A stretch of DNA of 64,000 bases from Pseudaeromonas aegiceratis (GCF_046254905.1 NZ_CP158016.1:3617672-3681671); one strand, 5' to 3'. Shown: positions 1-8,985, numbered from the stretch's first letter. Translations and numbers: made by a program. The notes: a model not told the origin generated them from the sequence alone.

Positions 1-30
1 GGTGGATCTGTCCAAGCACTAAGCTCATCT

Positions 31-52
31 GGCTCCCCCCAACGGGGGAGCC
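31..52. terminator. GC-rich hairpin at the left edge, possible terminator
   Basis: A perfect 9-bp stem (GGCTCCCCC / GGGGGAGCC) with a four-base loop lies just after an in-frame TAA at 20-22 that could end a gene entering from the left on the plus strand. No T-run follows the hairpin on either strand, so it would be an atypical terminator. The upstream gene is not visible. Confidence 0.35.
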
Positions 53-117
53 CGCCTGACTGGCGAAGGCGCGGATCCTGGGTCTAGTCTTGACGGATAC
101 CCAGTCCAGGAGCGCCC

Positions 118-1059
118 ATGACGTTTCCCCTCCAGCTGCGCCTGCCCTCCGCCAGTCGGCTCGTCCTGAGCTGCCGGAGTCTGGGTGCCGATGGCGAACA
201 GACGCCCCTGCTGCGCCGGGCGGTGCAGCAGGCCGAGGTGCTGCTGGAGGCGGCGCTCGCCTGCGGTCTGCGCCAGCTGGATCAGGCCGACAGCGACCAT
301 CACGGCAAGAGCCAGCAGGTGCTGGGGGAGCTGTTTCGCCGCCAACCCACCCTACGCCAACAATTTATCCTGCAGACCAAGTGCGGCCTGGTACCGGAAG
401 AGGCCGATCACTGCCGTCGCTACGATCTCAGCGCCCGTCACCTGATCCAAAGCGTGGAGCTGAGCCTGGAGCGGCTGCACACCGATTACCTGGATATTCT
501 GCTGCTGCACAGACCCGACCCCCTGATGGAGCCGGAGGAGCTGCTTGAAGCCTGGTACCGGCTGCGGCAGGCCGGCAAGGTCCGGCTGCTGGGGGCGGTC
601 AACCTGCAGGCCACCCAACTGGCCTGGTTGCAGCAACTCCTGCCGGAGCCCCCCCTGGTGCTGCAACAGGAGATGAGCCTGGGCCAGCGCCGCTGGCTGG
701 AGGCGGATCTGCCCGGCCACGGCGCCGGTCAGGAGACCCTGATCTACTGCCAGCGCCACGGCATTCAGCTGCAGGCCGCCCACAGTCTGGCCCAGGGTCG
801 CTTCAGCGGCGGCCCCGGCGCCCTGCCCCACACAGCCCCCATCTGCCGCCTGCTCAACCAGCTGGCCACCGACTATCACTGCCTGCCGGAAACCCTGGTG
901 CTGGCCTGGCTGCTGCGTCACCCGGCGGGCATACAGCCGGTGGTGGAGTGCCGCCAGGGAGATCGGCTGCGGGCCTTCGGCCAAGCCCAGGAAATCATGC
1001 TGAGCCGGGAAACCTGGTACCAGCTCTACCAGACGGCCCGCGGCCAGCCCCTGCCCTAG
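118..1059 (+). CDS. Aldo/keto reductase family protein, YdhF-like, catalytic Tyr replaced
   Basis: A 313-residue protein of the aldo/keto reductase (TIM-barrel, NADPH-dependent) superfamily, closest in my memory to E. coli YdhF. The motifs LDQAD (54-58), QTKCG (86-90) and LLLHRPDPLM (128-137) follow the YdhF pattern and supply the usual Asp (55), Lys (88) and His (131). In an ungapped alignment from memory the catalytic Tyr of the ADxYGG motif falls on Asp60 (ADSDHHG), so the acid/base Tyr appears to be missing. The N-terminus is also divergent. The protein may therefore be a non-catalytic or altered relative rather than an ordinary carbonyl reductase. The start at 118 has no strong Shine-Dalgarno sequence. 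Confidence 0.8.
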   Translation: MTFPLQLRLPSASRLVLSCRSLGADGEQTPLLRRAVQQAEVLLEAALACGLRQLDQADSDHHGKSQQVLGELFRRQPTLRQQFILQTKCGLVPEEADHCRRYDLSARHLIQSVELSLERLHTDYLDILLLHRPDPLMEPEELLEAWYRLRQAGKVRLLGAVNLQATQLAWLQQLLPEPPLVLQQEMSLGQRRWLEADLPGHGAGQETLIYCQRHGIQLQAAHSLAQGRFSGGPGALPHTAPICRLLNQLATDYHCLPETLVLAWLLRHPAGIQPVVECRQGDRLRAFGQAQEIMLSRETWYQLYQTARGQPLP

Positions 1060-1150
1060 CCAAGGCGGCGTTTTACCGCGGCACCCGGCTGCAAAGCCCG
1101 TCGCGATCCGCTAGGCTGAGCACAATGAGTCTCTTAGCGACGAACAGGCC

Positions 1151-1609
1151 ATGATCCCGACCAAGCAAGCCCAACAGCACGGTTTTTACGCCATCGAATG
1201 CCATGGTGATTTTCTGCGCATCTTTGTGGCGGAAAGCAGCAATGAGGAACTGGTGAAGGCGTATCAACAGGAGATGCGGCAGGCCATCGCCAAGCTCAGC
1301 TGCCGTCATTGGGGGGTGCATCTGGTGGTCATGGGCGAGGCGCTGATGACGCAAGACGCCACAGAACGGTTGATCCGCGCCGCCCGAGCCCAAATGGCAC
1401 AAGGGCGCTGCTGCACCGCCATCGAGCTGCGCAACCCGCAGGCCCGCGCCCTGCAGAAGAATTTTTGGGAAACCATCTATCGGCAGGCCGGACTAAAATG
1501 CGCCGTGCTGCCCGACGAGGCGGCGGCCGTGGCCTGGATCCGTGAACAGAGCCGCCTGGCGGATCAGGCAGCAGACGGGTTGAGCAGGAACACCACCTCC
1601 CCCCGGTAG
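1151..1609 (+). CDS. Small cytoplasmic protein, possibly STAS/SpoIIAA-like
   Basis: A 152-residue protein without signal peptide or membrane segment. The alternation of short hydrophobic strands and helices (FYAIECHGDFLRIFVAE, then WGVHLVVMGEAL, then CTAIELRNPQA) is reminiscent of SpoIIAA-like STAS folds found in marine gammaproteobacteria, but this is only an impression. The ATG follows a weak AGG. The last 46 bases overlap the 3' end of the convergent DUF3142 gene. Function is unknown. Confidence 0.65.
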   Translation: MIPTKQAQQHGFYAIECHGDFLRIFVAESSNEELVKAYQQEMRQAIAKLSCRHWGVHLVVMGEALMTQDATERLIRAARAQMAQGRCCTAIELRNPQARALQKNFWETIYRQAGLKCAVLPDEAAAVAWIREQSRLADQAADGLSRNTTSPR

Positions 1610-2265
1610 TTGGGCAGTTCGGCCAGGCGCTGCTGCCAGGCCGGCTCCCACTCCCCCCCTTGCACCAGACCCAGCTTGAACGGCAGCGTCAGACGCAGCA
1701 AGGGCGGCAGATAGGCTTGATAGCCGGTGACGGTCTGGCGCCCGCGGTAGGTCTGCACCACCAGCTCATCCACAGTACCCGCCAAGCCATTGAGTACCGC
1801 CACCTCACCGTTGGCACTCCAATCCAGCAAGCCCGTGACGCTCAACCGACAATCGTCCGGCAGCTCGACCCGCAGGTGGCGCAAGAAGGCGGCATAGTCC
1901 GCCAGGTCGGCGGTACCCGCATCGAAGTCGATCTGCAGCCCGATCACCGGATTGCCCGCCGCCTGCCAGGCGGCCCGCTGGCGCAGCAGATCCCGCATCA
2001 CGCCGGGGGACCAGGCCAGGGTCTGCACCCGGTAGCTGAGCCAGAGCCGGGGAAATTTCAAGGAGGAAACCGGCGGGCCCAGGGCCACCAAGCCACCGTC
2101 CCGCCGCACCTCGCCCTGCAGCAGATAGAGGGTTTGCGCCTGGGCCAGCACCGGCTGGGGTCGCACCCCGGCCCACAGCCAGAAGGCCTGGTAGTGCTCT
2201 GCCGAAACGGTGGCGGCCGCCAGGGATGGCGCCAACAGCAGCAGGCCACACGCCAGCCACCTCAC
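1564..2265 (-). CDS. DUF3142 family exported protein
   Basis: A 233-residue protein with an N-terminal signal peptide (RWLACGLLLLAPSLAAA, cleavage near residues 18-20) and the AFWLWAGV motif I associate with DUF3142. The family has a predicted TIM-barrel-like fold and no established activity; the acidic patch IDFDAGTADL (about 121-130) would sit where glycoside-hydrolase-like relatives bind sugar. The start is GTG and overlaps the TGA of the upstream 688-residue gene in a GTGA arrangement, so the two are translationally coupled and probably work together in the envelope. Confidence 0.8.
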   Translation of the reverse strand: MRWLACGLLLLAPSLAAATVSAEHYQAFWLWAGVRPQPVLAQAQTLYLLQGEVRRDGGLVALGPPVSSLKFPRLWLSYRVQTLAWSPGVMRDLLRQRAAWQAAGNPVIGLQIDFDAGTADLADYAAFLRHLRVELPDDCRLSVTGLLDWSANGEVAVLNGLAGTVDELVVQTYRGRQTVTGYQAYLPPLLRLTLPFKLGLVQGGEWEPAWQQRLAELPNYRGEVVFLLNPSAA

Positions 2266-4328
2266 CAGTAATACTTCTGCTTGGCCGCCCAGCGGGTCTT
2301 GCCGTAAGTCCCCTTGAGGGTCTGGAACCAGGCCTGACGCTCGGTCTTGGGAATGTCTTCACTGCCACAGTGGTTGTAGCCACTGCTGGCGAAGCAGTTG
2401 ATGGCGCGATAGAGGGCATAGCTGCGATCTTCCGCCGGCGCCTGCTGATCGGCGATCACCTGGCGATACCCACTCAGGCGCCCTTGGGGCACACCGGCGA
2501 AGCGATCCGGCGCGCCCCCCAGCACGCTGGCATCCGGCTTGACCCCCAGGGGGCTGTCGTCCCAGCCCTGCTGCAACAGCAGATCCCCCAGGCAATTAAG
2601 CGCCCTTGGATTCGTCGCCTTGGCCAGGCTGGCCACCGTCTCGTCCAGCGCCGGGCAGGCATAGCCGTCCGGCCGGGGCAGCTTGCCGAAGGCGGTGAAG
2701 GAGAAGGGCTCCTGACCCAAGGCCGGGCCGATCAGGCGCTTGTCCTGCAAGAAGTCGGCGTAATGGCCGCGGGTCAGATCCTTGTAGAGCAGGGTGAACA
2801 GGGCGGTATTGCGTTGGGCGCGAGGCAGCTGCTTGTTCTGGGCCAGCTGGCGCAGCAGGGGCGCCGCGGCGCTGTAGCGCAACAGGGGCTCACGCAGCAG
2901 GGGCTCCGCGAGGCCGCCATCGGCGGCAAACAGGCTGTCGAGCTGGTCCGCCCGCTCCAGGGTCATGGCCAGGGCCAGATCCAGCAGCTTGCCCTGGGCG
3001 GCGGAGACGCCACCCCGACGCAGTTGCCGCCAGTGGCGTTCGGCCTCAGGCCAGCGGGCGAGGCCCATCAGGGCCATGCCCCGCAGCATCTGGCGGCTGA
3101 ACTGCAACAGCGGCGGCAGCTGGGCCGGCGTCTGCTCGGTGAGGCTCAGCACCCCGGCCAGATCCTGTTGCACATAGTAGCGTTGCGCCAGCTGCAGATA
3201 GTCCCAGTAAGGCTGCCAGCCGGCACCGGCAAAGACGCCCTGCTGGGCCGCCAGCTGATCGCTGTTCAGTGGCTGCCAACGGGTCTCCCACTCGGAGATG
3301 GCCCGCATCAGCCGCAGATCCTGCACCAGGATGAAGGGCGGCGCCGTCATGGGCTTGTCCGGGGCGGCCAGCAGCTTGTTGTCGATCTCGTCGAACAGAC
3401 TGAAGGGCACGCTGCCCTGCTGCAGGCGCGCCAGATACTGGCCGCCCAGGGCCGCCTCGTCGCCGAGCAGCCAGGCCACCCGCCGGTAGAGACCGCGAGC
3501 CGAGTCGGCGTACCGCCCCTGGGGATAGGCTGCCAGGTAGGCATCCAACCGCTGCCAGGCCTGCTGCAGGGCGGCCTTATCCACCCGGCTCAGGTCGTAG
3601 AAACCATACTCGTCCGCCGCGCTGACCTGGGCCCGGTTGAGGGCCACCCGCGCCTGCAGGTAGCGGGCGGTCTCGGCCAGCCAGCCGGCAGGCTGGTCAG
3701 CCAACAGGGCAAACAGGCGGTCCGCCTCGTCAAAGTCCGCAAGGTAGAAGGCCCGGGCCCCCCGCAGGTAGTCGGCATAGGGGGCCGCCCCCCCCTCGTC
3801 GGGCAGATCCTGCAGGCTGGGCAGGGTGTCGGCCTGACACAGGCCCACCATGGCGATGCGGGATTCCGCCAGCGTCTGGCGCGTCGTCGCCGGCAGGGTG
3901 GCATCCTGTTGCAAGGCCGTCAGAAAGGGTTCGGTGGTACTCAGTCGATTGAGGCTGCAGCGACCGGCCAGCCAGCCGTCGCTGCGCTCTTTGGCCTCGG
4001 CCAGCGGCTCGGCGGCGACCCCCAGGGACTGGGCCAATCCGGCCAGCCGATCGGTTCCGCCGTCCTCATCGACCGCGGGAGCCAGCTGTTCCAGGGTGAA
4101 GGGGACCGGCAGCTGCGCCGGCAACAGGAAGTGGTCGTCGGCCTCGGCCAACAGCGCCAGGTTGACCCGGGTATCGTTATCGGCGGCCAGGAACGGCAGG
4201 CCGGTGAGGCCACACTGCCCCTCGTCCAGCTGCAGGGCGAGGGGGGGAGAACAATTCACATCGGCGCAGGCCCAGGCGCCCCCCGTCAAACAGCACAACA
4301 ACCAGCCCGCATGTCGCCAACGCCCCAT
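2262..4328 (-). CDS. Large exported protein of unknown function, TPR-like
   Basis: A 688-residue protein that begins with a signal peptide (GWLLCCLTGGAWA) and then a Cys-containing stretch (CADVNCSPPLALQLDEGQC). The remainder is mostly alpha-helical, with many Ala/Leu-rich repeats of about 35 residues (for example around 175-290 and 380-460), suggestive of TPR or Sel1-like solenoid repeats. It is co-transcribed with the downstream DUF3142 gene (4-base overlap). Location is probably periplasm or outer-membrane associated. I do not recognise a named function. Confidence 0.7.
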   Translation of the reverse strand: MGRWRHAGWLLCCLTGGAWACADVNCSPPLALQLDEGQCGLTGLPFLAADNDTRVNLALLAEADDHFLLPAQLPVPFTLEQLAPAVDEDGGTDRLAGLAQSLGVAAEPLAEAKERSDGWLAGRCSLNRLSTTEPFLTALQQDATLPATTRQTLAESRIAMVGLCQADTLPSLQDLPDEGGAAPYADYLRGARAFYLADFDEADRLFALLADQPAGWLAETARYLQARVALNRAQVSAADEYGFYDLSRVDKAALQQAWQRLDAYLAAYPQGRYADSARGLYRRVAWLLGDEAALGGQYLARLQQGSVPFSLFDEIDNKLLAAPDKPMTAPPFILVQDLRLMRAISEWETRWQPLNSDQLAAQQGVFAGAGWQPYWDYLQLAQRYYVQQDLAGVLSLTEQTPAQLPPLLQFSRQMLRGMALMGLARWPEAERHWRQLRRGGVSAAQGKLLDLALAMTLERADQLDSLFAADGGLAEPLLREPLLRYSAAAPLLRQLAQNKQLPRAQRNTALFTLLYKDLTRGHYADFLQDKRLIGPALGQEPFSFTAFGKLPRPDGYACPALDETVASLAKATNPRALNCLGDLLLQQGWDDSPLGVKPDASVLGGAPDRFAGVPQGRLSGYRQVIADQQAPAEDRSYALYRAINCFASSGYNHCGSEDIPKTERQAWFQTLKGTYGKTRWAAKQKYYW

Positions 4329-4403
4329 AACCGTCCCCTCTTGTTCCCTGGCTTGGTGAGCCTGTCATTATGCGCTCCAGCTGAGTCACGGAACAGCCCC
4401 ACC

Positions 4404-5966
4404 TCAGGGGAACAACCGCTGCCAGCCGGCCCGATCCAGCAACAGATAGTGACGGGTTCGATAGGGCTGGTGAAAGCGGGCCGCCGCCAGCCAGTCCGCC
4501 GTGAGCCGCTTGCGATCCAGCACCAGCAGGCCATCGGGATGGTCGGCAAACCAGGCGGCCACCTGGGGCGGATCCAGCACCGTCAGCGGCTGTTCGCCCC
4601 GCCCCAGATAGCGGAACTGATCGTGATACTTGCCCAGGTGTGCCACCGGTTGGCCCGCCTGCTGGGCCGCCACCACGACCCGGGCCATGGGCGTCAGATC
4701 ATAGTGCCGCTGCAGGCCTGACCCCATGGCCAACAAGGCGGCCCCCAGACACAACGGCAGCGCCACCGCGGTGGCGATAAAGCCGGGCCTGTGCCACAAC
4801 CAGGCCAACAGGACCAGGGGCAGCAAGGCCAATGCCCGCCAGGCGGGCGCCACGCTGGCCTGATGCCACAGCCGCGTCATCAGCTCCGGCAGCACGGCAA
4901 ACGCCAGCGCCAACAGCCCCAAGAGCACCAGCAGCCCCCAGTTGCGAGGCAACCGCTTGGGCAACAGCTGGCTCAGCCCCAAGGCGACAAAGGGCATGCA
5001 GGGCAACAGATAATGGGGTTGCTTGCCGCTAAACAGGCTGAAGATCAGCAGTTGCGGCAGCAGGCCCCAGAGGGCGAGGCGCAGCAGGGGATCCGACATC
5101 ACAGGTCGCCGCCAACGCCACACCAGGGGCCAGGGCAGCAACATGGGCAACAGCAACACCAGATACCAGTAGAAGGGGCGGGCATGGGCGAAGGAGTCCG
5201 TCATCCGGCCCGCCGACTGGGACCAGAAGATCTGCTTGGCATAGGCGGCCCCGCCGTACCAGGCGGCGGGCAGCGCCCAGCACAGGATCACCACTATGCC
5301 CACCAGCAAGGCCAAGCCGGCCGTCTTCAGCCAGCCCGCCCGGGACCAGCGGCCGGGCAGCCAGTAGCGCGCCCCCAGCACCAGGGGCACCAGATACACC
5401 AGCAACACGGGCCCCTTGGCCAGCAGGCCCCAGCCCATCGCCAACCCCGCCAGCCAAAACCAGCGCCGCCCCGCGCCGGCCTGATGGCGCAGCAGGGCGT
5501 AGAGACTGGCCAGCACCCCCAGGCTCATCAGCTGATCGAAGAAGGTGACGGCGCAATACAGCTGCCAGATCAACAGGCTGGCCAGCACCAGGGGCGCCCG
5601 CCAGGCGGTACGCAGCCGGTTGGGAGCCAGCAGGCGCACCAGGGCCGTCAACAGCCAGAGGTTGCCCAATCCCAGCAGGGGCACCACCAGCAGGGAAACC
5701 GGGTCCGAGACGCCCAACAGGCGCCAGGCCAGCGCCACCAGCCAGAACAGCAGGGGCGGCTTGTGGGCATAGGGTTCGCCGTTGATGAGGGGCAGCCACC
5801 ACTGGCCGCTTTGCCACATCTCCCAGGTCACCGACAGATAGCGGGTTTCATCCACCGGCAGCACAGGAATGGACAGAAGGCGACACACCAGGATCCAAAG
5901 GACCAACAGACAGGCCAGGATGGTACCCTGCCAGACGACGGAACGAGCACGATGGAGGGGGATCAA
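4404..5966 (-). CDS. ArnT/PMT-like membrane glycosyltransferase (GT39/GT83 type)
   Basis: A 520-residue polytopic inner-membrane protein with about 12 hydrophobic segments. Near the N-terminus is the signature of undecaprenyl-phosphate-sugar glycosyltransferases: VDETRYLSVTWEMWQSGQW (about 38-56) followed by the GEPYAHKPPLLFWL block. The acidic pair and the KPPL segment are the conserved first periplasmic loop of ArnT-type enzymes, which transfer a sugar from a polyprenyl carrier to lipid A or a protein. No arn operon lies nearby, so the sugar and acceptor cannot be stated. A short C-terminal periplasmic domain follows the last membrane segment. Confidence 0.85.
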   Translation of the reverse strand: MIPLHRARSVVWQGTILACLLVLWILVCRLLSIPVLPVDETRYLSVTWEMWQSGQWWLPLINGEPYAHKPPLLFWLVALAWRLLGVSDPVSLLVVPLLGLGNLWLLTALVRLLAPNRLRTAWRAPLVLASLLIWQLYCAVTFFDQLMSLGVLASLYALLRHQAGAGRRWFWLAGLAMGWGLLAKGPVLLVYLVPLVLGARYWLPGRWSRAGWLKTAGLALLVGIVVILCWALPAAWYGGAAYAKQIFWSQSAGRMTDSFAHARPFYWYLVLLLPMLLPWPLVWRWRRPVMSDPLLRLALWGLLPQLLIFSLFSGKQPHYLLPCMPFVALGLSQLLPKRLPRNWGLLVLLGLLALAFAVLPELMTRLWHQASVAPAWRALALLPLVLLAWLWHRPGFIATAVALPLCLGAALLAMGSGLQRHYDLTPMARVVVAAQQAGQPVAHLGKYHDQFRYLGRGEQPLTVLDPPQVAAWFADHPDGLLVLDRKRLTADWLAAARFHQPYRTRHYLLLDRAGWQRLFP

Positions 5967-6091
5967 ATCATTCCCTTAACATTGATGACCAACCTGGGTC
6001 ATCAGCATAGCCGATTCCCGGGACTGGGCCCGGGCGTTTGCTTACATAACTTAATGATCAGACGGAATAATTGCAGAAAGATGGCAAGAGA

Positions 6092-6781
6092 CTACCAGAA
6101 CAGGCGGCCAAGCCAAGGGGCAAGCAGCACTGTCATCACCCCGGCGATCAGCATCACCAGGCTGGAGATGACCCCCTCGGTGGGTCCCATCTGGTAGGCG
6201 CGGGCCGTGCCGGCGCCGTGGGCAGAGGCACCCATGGCGGCGCCGCGGCCCAGGCGGCTGCGGATCATCATGCAGGTCAAGAGCCCCTCACCGATGGCCA
6301 TGCCGATCACCCCGGTGAGGACCACGAACAGGGCGGTGAGATCCACCTGGCCGGCCACCGCCCGCGTCGCCTCCACCGCGAAGGGGGTGGTGATGGAGCG
6401 CATGGCCAGGCTGCGCTGCAGCAGATCCGACAGGTGCAGCCAGCGGGCCAGCCAGACGGTGCTGCTCACCGCCACCAGCACAGAGGTGGCCACCCCCAGG
6501 GTGAGAGAGAGCCAGTGACGGCGGATGAGTTGGCGATGCAGGTAGACGGGGACGGCAAAGGCGACCGTGGCGGGCCCCAGCAACCAGAGCAGCCAGTGGG
6601 ACTCCACCATGTAGTCGGCATAGCTCACATGACTGAGCAGCACCACGGCCACCAGCAGGGCCGGCGTCAGCAACAGGGGCGTCAACGGCAACAGGGGAAA
6701 GCGGCGGTACAGGGCCTTGCTCAGGTAGTAGAGCGCCACGGTCAACAACAGGAACAGCACACCCCGGCCCCACTCAAGCAT
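6092..6781 (-). CDS. LrgB/CidB family membrane protein
   Basis: A 229-residue hydrophobic protein with about seven membrane segments and the family's conserved tail (LTGVIGMAIGEGLL, then SRLGRGAAMGASAHGAGTARAYQMG). LrgB/CidB proteins (E. coli YohK) pair with LrgA/CidA holin-like proteins and influence murein hydrolase export, pyruvate or acetate handling and cell lysis, depending on species. The start overlaps the end of the upstream lrgA-type gene by 8 bases. Both are divergent from a LysR gene, which is the usual arrangement for cidABC-cidR. Confidence 0.9.
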   Translation of the reverse strand: MLEWGRGVLFLLLTVALYYLSKALYRRFPLLPLTPLLLTPALLVAVVLLSHVSYADYMVESHWLLWLLGPATVAFAVPVYLHRQLIRRHWLSLTLGVATSVLVAVSSTVWLARWLHLSDLLQRSLAMRSITTPFAVEATRAVAGQVDLTALFVVLTGVIGMAIGEGLLTCMMIRSRLGRGAAMGASAHGAGTARAYQMGPTEGVISSLVMLIAGVMTVLLAPWLGRLFW

Positions 6782-7172
6782 GGCGGCGGCTCCGCCGGGC
6801 CAGCCAGAGCTCCAGCCGATACAGGCGATCCACCACCAGGCTGGTGGCCGCCATCACCATGGCGGTACTCAACAGCAACACCAGGGCAATACGCCAGCCG
6901 TCGTCCAGCAGCAGGCGACCGTAATTGACCACGGCCACCACCGCCGGCACGAAGAACAGCAGCATCTCCGCCAACAACCAGCCGGCGCCGGCACTGAACC
7001 ACTCCACCCGCACCCAGCCCAGCAGCAGCAGGGCCAACAACGCCAGCATGCCGGTGACATTGGCCGGCAACGGCAGGGACCAACTGCGCACCGCCCAGTC
7101 CGCCAACAGCCAGATCCCGGCCAGCAGGACGATCTGCGCACTGATGCGCCACAGGTGTTGCAATTTGGCCAT
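6774..7172 (-). CDS. LrgA/CidA family holin-like protein
   Basis: A 132-residue protein with four predicted membrane helices, similar to E. coli YohJ and CidA. The chosen ATG at 7172 (protein begins MAKLQHLW) has a strong GGGAGG seven bases upstream; a longer reading frame to 7199 would remove that site. It forms a holin-like pair with the overlapping lrgB-type gene. A perfect CRP-like site lies just upstream of the ribosome binding site. Confidence 0.88.
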   Translation of the reverse strand: MAKLQHLWRISAQIVLLAGIWLLADWAVRSWSLPLPANVTGMLALLALLLLGWVRVEWFSAGAGWLLAEMLLFFVPAVVAVVNYGRLLLDDGWRIALVLLLSTAMVMAATSLVVDRLYRLELWLARRSRRHA

Positions 7173-7184
7173 GGGGCCTCCCTT

Positions 7185-7200
7185 TGTGAAGTAGATCACA
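7185..7200. promoter_or_regulatory. Perfect CRP-type palindrome upstream of the lrgA/cidA-like gene
   Basis: The sequence TGTGA-AGTAGA-TCACA matches the CRP consensus TGTGA-N6-TCACA in all ten defined positions. It is only 13 bases from the lrgA-type start codon and about 77 bases from the divergent LysR start, so it could act as an activator site for the LysR gene or as a roadblock for the holin operon. Confidence 0.6.
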
Positions 7201-7276
7201 GTGTAGGGAGGCCGAGATAAGTCTTGAAATGAATTTTTATTATAAATTTTATGCCAATAAGGAATGGATTAACCCC

Positions 7277-8155
7277 ATGGACATTCGCGCCCTGCGCTAC
7301 TTCGTCGAGCTGGTACGCCAGCAAAGCTTCACCCGCGCCTCGGAACAGCTGTGCGTCACCCAGCCCACCATCAGCAAGATGGTGCGCAGCCTGGAGGAGG
7401 AGATAGGCGAACCCCTGCTGGATCGCCAGGGCCACAGCTTTGTGCTGACTGAGGCGGGCCACCTGCTGCTGGCTCGTGCCCAGAGCATACTGGCGGAGCT
7501 GGCCCAGCTGCAGAGCGAACTGACGGATCTACGGAGTCTGCGCCGCGGCCGGCTACGCCTGGGCATCCCCCCCATGGTGGGACAGATCTACGCCCCCTTG
7601 ATCCGCCGTTACCGCCAGCGCTATCCGGAGGTGGAGATCAGCATAGTGGAGTACGGCGGCCGCCATCTGGAACAGGCGGTGAGCGACGGCGAGCTGGATG
7701 TGGCCCTGACCATGCTGCCCACCCGCTCCGGCGAGGTGCTGCAGAGCCTGGCCCTGGCGGAGCACCCTGTGCTGGCGGTACTCCCCGGCCAGGCCGAGAC
7801 CCCGGCGGGCCCCCTCTCCCTGGCCGATCTGCAGCAGACCCCCTTTTTGCTCTACACCCACTCCTTCACCCTCAGCGAGCGGCTGGAGCAGGGCTGCCAG
7901 GCCTGCGGTTTTGCACCCACGGTGGCGGCCCGCTCCAGCCAGTGGGACTTTCTTGCCGCCATGGTGCGCAGCGGCATGGGGGTGGCCTTCTTACCCGAAC
8001 CCATCTGCCGCCAGCTGGATCTGCAGGAGCTGCGCTGCCATCCCCTGACCCCGCCGCTGCTGTGGCAACTGGGGGTCATCTGGCATGGCCAGCGCTACCT
8101 CTCCCGCGCGGCCGAGGCCTGGCTGCAGCTGTGCCGGGAACAGCAAGCCGGCTAG
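7277..8155 (+). CDS. LysR family regulator, CidR-like
   Basis: A 292-residue LysR-type transcription factor. The N-terminal helix-turn-helix runs from MDIRALRYFVELV through QSFTRASEQLCVTQPTISKMVRSLEEEIG, and residues 90-292 form the effector-binding domain. The ATG at 7277 matches the normal LysR N-terminus; the reading frame extends upstream but those residues are AT-rich 5' leader. Divergence from the lrgAB-type pair suggests it controls them, as CidR controls cidABC in response to acetate in other bacteria. The last four bases overlap the convergent yghU gene. Confidence 0.88.
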   Translation: MDIRALRYFVELVRQQSFTRASEQLCVTQPTISKMVRSLEEEIGEPLLDRQGHSFVLTEAGHLLLARAQSILAELAQLQSELTDLRSLRRGRLRLGIPPMVGQIYAPLIRRYRQRYPEVEISIVEYGGRHLEQAVSDGELDVALTMLPTRSGEVLQSLALAEHPVLAVLPGQAETPAGPLSLADLQQTPFLLYTHSFTLSERLEQGCQACGFAPTVAARSSQWDFLAAMVRSGMGVAFLPEPICRQLDLQELRCHPLTPPLLWQLGVIWHGQRYLSRAAEAWLQLCREQQAG

Positions 8156-8985
8156 TCGAGATCCGCGACGGCGTGCCGTTCGGCCAGCTCGCCCTTCTCC
8201 GGCCCGCCTAAGCGGTTGACCCGCCGCCCCCGCCGCACCGCCGGCCGGGCCGCCACCGTCTGAGCCCAGCGCAACAGATGCGGGTATTCCTGCACCGACA
8301 AGAACTCGGCCGCCTGGTAGAGATCCCCCAGCACCAGGGCGCCATACCAGGGCCAGATGGCGATGTCGGCGATGCTGTAGGCCTCGCCCGCCACATAGGG
8401 CCGGGTGGCCAGCAGGCTGTCCAGCAGGTGCAGCTGGCGCTTGGTCTCCATGGCGTAACGGTTGATGGGGTACTCCAGCTTCAGCGGGGCGTACTGATAG
8501 AAGTGGCCGAAGCCGCCCCCCACGAAGGGAGCCGCGCCCATCTGCCAGAACAGCCAGTTGAGGGTCTCGGTGCGACCGGCCGGATCCTGAGCTAGCAGGG
8601 CACCGAACTTCTCCGCCAGATAGAGCAGGATGGAGCCGGACTCGAATACCCGGATGGGCTCGGGGCCGCTGCGATCCAGCAGTGCCGGTATCTTGGAGTT
8701 GGGGTTCACCGCCACGAAGCCGCTGCCAAACTGCTCCCCCTCACCGATGCGAATGAGCCAGGCATCGTACTCGGCATCGGCGTGCCCCAAGGCCAGCAGC
8801 TCCTCGAGCATGATGGTGACCTTGATGCCGTTGGGCGTGCCCAGGGAGTAGAGCTGCAACGGATGCTGCCCCAGCGGCAGATCCTGGTCATGGGTGGCAC
8901 CGGAGACCGGCCGGTTGATGTTGGCAAACTGACCGCCGGAATGGGCGGGCACCTGCCAGACCTTGGGGGGAACGTACTCACTCAT
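8152..8985 (-). CDS. yghU: YghU, Nu-class glutathione transferase / GSH disulfide reductase
   Basis: A 277-residue protein very close to E. coli YghU, with the shared stretch HPLQLYSLGTPNG followed by KVTIMLEELLALG, then NPNSKIPAL and FESGSILLYLAEKFG. YghU binds two glutathione molecules and reduces 2-hydroxyethyl disulfide and organic hydroperoxides. The thioredoxin-fold domain covers about residues 40-125 and the helical C-terminal domain the remainder, ending with the family's RPAVRRGR motif. Cytoplasmic. It is monocistronic. Confidence 0.95.
   Translation of the reverse strand: MSEYVPPKVWQVPAHSGGQFANINRPVSGATHDQDLPLGQHPLQLYSLGTPNGIKVTIMLEELLALGHADAEYDAWLIRIGEGEQFGSGFVAVNPNSKIPALLDRSGPEPIRVFESGSILLYLAEKFGALLAQDPAGRTETLNWLFWQMGAAPFVGGGFGHFYQYAPLKLEYPINRYAMETKRQLHLLDSLLATRPYVAGEAYSIADIAIWPWYGALVLGDLYQAAEFLSVQEYPHLLRWAQTVAARPAVRRGRRVNRLGGPEKGELAERHAVADLD

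Noticed and set aside
2226..4721. Long plus-strand open frame (831 codons) opposite the 688-residue gene
   Set aside because: High-GC antisense shadow: Gln/Gly/Arg-rich with no domain, while the minus-strand frame has a signal peptide and is coupled to DUF3142.
4791..6197. Plus-strand frame rich in Gln, Pro and His opposite the glycosyltransferase
   Set aside because: Antisense shadow of a Leu/Trp-rich membrane protein gene.
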